Assembly (NCBI GenBank): GCA_017508345.1
Contig: JAFVZD010000085.1
Location: forward strand, 1-5,235
Direction of reading: 5' to 3'
Source: Clostridia bacterium
Lineage (GTDB): Bacteria; Bacillota_A; Clostridia; Christensenellales; UBA1242
Length of the DNA: 5,235 bases
Part shown: positions 4,068 to 5,235 of the stretch, one piece after another
Position numbering within the stretch: position 1 is the stretch's first letter
How the letters are laid out: each line of letters opens with the position of its first letter
The notes under the pieces: generated by a model
What the model was told of the DNA's origin: nothing
Database searches by the model: none
Seen by the model: only the letters and a program-made list of their open reading frames with translations
Made by a program: the position numbers and the translations under genes

Positions 4068-5235
4068 TTAATCTGTTCGCAATGTAAAATATCCTGGTGT
4101 AGATAGAGTATCTATGCGGGCATAACTATGGTCTATGTGGTCGGCACTATATGCCGTACCATTACCACCCACTATTAATGATGTATTGAGGAACATATCT
4201 ACACTGCTTGTCACGGCACTAGTACTCCACCCGCTACCTGCATATACAGTGGTGAGTGCGCTACATTCATTAAACATATAATCCATATTGGTTACCAATG
4301 CAGTATTAAATGTGGACAAATTTATGCTCTGCAGTGCTGTACAGAGCTTGGACATATATTCCATATTGACTACTTTGGATGTGTCGAATGATGATAAATC
4401 TAGACTAGTTAAAGCGATACACTGCTCAAACATCCAGTGCATTTCGGTCACATTGGTAGTAACAAAATTGGATAAATCCAATGTAGTAATGTGGTAGCAA
4501 TCAGAAAACATACGGTACATAGTAGTTACTTTGGATGTATCAAAATTGGAAACATCCAAAGTGGATAATGCTCTACAATCTTGAAACATCCAAGACATAT
4601 TGGTAACATTACTAGTATCCCAATTACTCACATCTAGGATGGTTATTGCCCTACAGCTCACAAACATTTCTTTCATATTAGTAACCCTACTCACATCCCA
4701 ATTACTCACATCTAGTGCTGTAACACGCCTACAATGGTAAAACATACTATTCATATATTGTACATTAGCGGTGTCAAAATTGGACACATCAATAGTAGTC
4801 AACGCATGGCAAGCATGAAACATCATAGTCATATTATACACATTGGATGTATCAAAATGCGAAACATCTAGTGATTCTAGCAGTATGCAATCTTTGAACA
4901 TATACTGCATATCTGTTACCTTGGATGTATTCCATGTAGATATGTCTAGGCTGGTGATTTTGCTACACCCATGAAATGTAAAGCCCATATAGGTCACATT
5001 ATTAGTATTAAAGTGCGACACATTGAGTTCGGTCAACTCGGTACAATTAAAGAACATATAGGCTATAGTGGTAACATTGTCTGTTACAAAGGAGGATATA
5101 TCTAGTGATGTCAAATTATTGCAACCATTAAACATTTTGTGCATAGTTGTCACATTATTTGTAACAAAGTGGCTGAGGTCTAGGCTAGGCAAACTAGTGC
5201 AATCATTAAACATAAACTGCATATTATTAACGGCA
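4068..5235 (-). CDS. DUF285/BspA-like leucine-rich-repeat surface protein, C-terminal part; 5' end outside window
   Basis: Proteins of this family (BspA-like, 'lipoprotein leucine-rich repeat', DUF285) are usually exported surface proteins thought to mediate binding to hosts or other cells. The frame is open to the right edge, and the residues before the ATG at 5222 (AVNN) still fit the repeat, so that ATG is internal. Thirteen repeat units of 26 residues (the last 27) follow the consensus MxxMFxxCxxLTSLDxSxFDTSxVTN. Every unit has a cysteine at position 8. A cap follows (SVDMFLN..., GGNGTAYSADHIDHSYARID, TPGYFT) that closes many members of the family. The end is a short LRTD tail with no LPXTG motif and no membrane segment, so any signal, lipobox or anchor must be N-terminal and unseen. 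Minor unit defects are MEYMSKLC (F lost) and MGFTFHGC. The family is secure; the ligand is unknown. Confidence 0.93.
   Translation of the reverse strand, partial: AVNNMQFMFNDCTSLPSLDLSHFVTNNVTTMHKMFNGCNNLTSLDISSFVTDNVTTIAYMFFNCTELTELNVSHFNTNNVTYMGFTFHGCSKITSLDISTWNTSKVTDMQYMFKDCILLESLDVSHFDTSNVYNMTMMFHACHALTTIDVSNFDTANVQYMNSMFYHCRRVTALDVSNWDVSRVTNMKEMFVSCRAITILDVSNWDTSNVTNMSWMFQDCRALSTLDVSNFDTSKVTTMYRMFSDCYHITTLDLSNFVTTNVTEMHWMFEQCIALTSLDLSSFDTSKVVNMEYMSKLCTALQSINLSTFNTALVTNMDYMFNECSALTTVYAGSGWSTSAVTSSVDMFLNTSLIVGGNGTAYSADHIDHSYARIDTLSTPGYFTLRTD
4206..5235 (-). repeat. Tandem 78-bp coding repeats of the DUF285 protein
   Basis: Units repeat every 78 bp from 5222 down to 4287 (twelve units), then a final 81-bp unit to 4206. 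A partial unit at 5223-5235 continues off the edge. Copies are divergent at the DNA level, most alike around the codons for LDVSNFDTS, so they look old rather than freshly amplified, though recombination between neighbours could still change copy number. Confidence 0.88.

Noticed and set aside
4206..5235. Regular tandem repeats considered as a CRISPR array
   Set aside because: The period is 78 bp in one long open frame with diverged copies and no constant repeat/unique spacer pattern; it is a protein repeat.

Overview
This is a 5.2 kb window from an AT-rich bacterial chromosome that uses the standard genetic code. All genes here end in TAA, and nothing suggests a recoded stop. Promoters are close to the sigma-70 consensus and terminators are strong intrinsic hairpins. 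The gene content (undecaprenyl-diphosphate phosphatase, an NfeD/slipin pair, a DUF285/BspA-like repeat protein with a typical C-terminal cap) fits a low-GC Gram-positive or a Patescibacteria/Saccharibacteria-type bacterium. I lean weakly to the latter, but no lineage marker in the window decides it.

Layout. Positions 1-366 (+) hold the C-terminal part of uppP, with its catalytic PGxSRSGxT motif. A perfect 30-nt palindrome (368-397) is a shared bidirectional terminator between uppP and the convergent operon. That operon (1744-402, -) is nfeD followed by a slipin (SPFH/band 7). The slipin Shine-Dalgarno sequence lies over the last codons of nfeD. Its promoter (1813-1841) is divergent from a perfect-consensus promoter (1870-1898) that drives the next block.

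The central block (1971-3781, +) is the least explained part. It holds three small soluble proteins of 182-186 residues that I do not recognise. Reading them side by side shows they are divergent paralogues: a YxYPxY...P motif with fixed spacing, and a C-terminal tryptophan exactly 17 residues before an AN motif. The first is a monocistron with its own promoter (a 17-nt palindrome fills the spacer) and its own terminator, whose stem contains its last codons. The second and third form a two-gene operon with a separate extended -10 promoter and a separate terminator. This tandem family is the best candidate here for something undescribed; no function can be read from the sequence.

On the minus strand, positions 3966-3879 encode tRNA-Ser(GGA) with an encoded CCA, its own extended -10 promoter and its own terminator. 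Positions 5235-4068 (-) encode the C-terminal part of a DUF285/BspA-like surface protein with thirteen 26-27-residue repeats and a terminal cap. Its start and any signal or anchor lie beyond the right edge.

Functionally, uppP (lipid-carrier recycling), the NfeD/slipin pair (membrane microdomain organisation) and the DUF285 protein (probable surface adhesin) are all envelope genes. The three paralogues have no visible signal peptide or membrane segment and are predicted to be cytosolic. Adjacency is the only link between them and the envelope genes.
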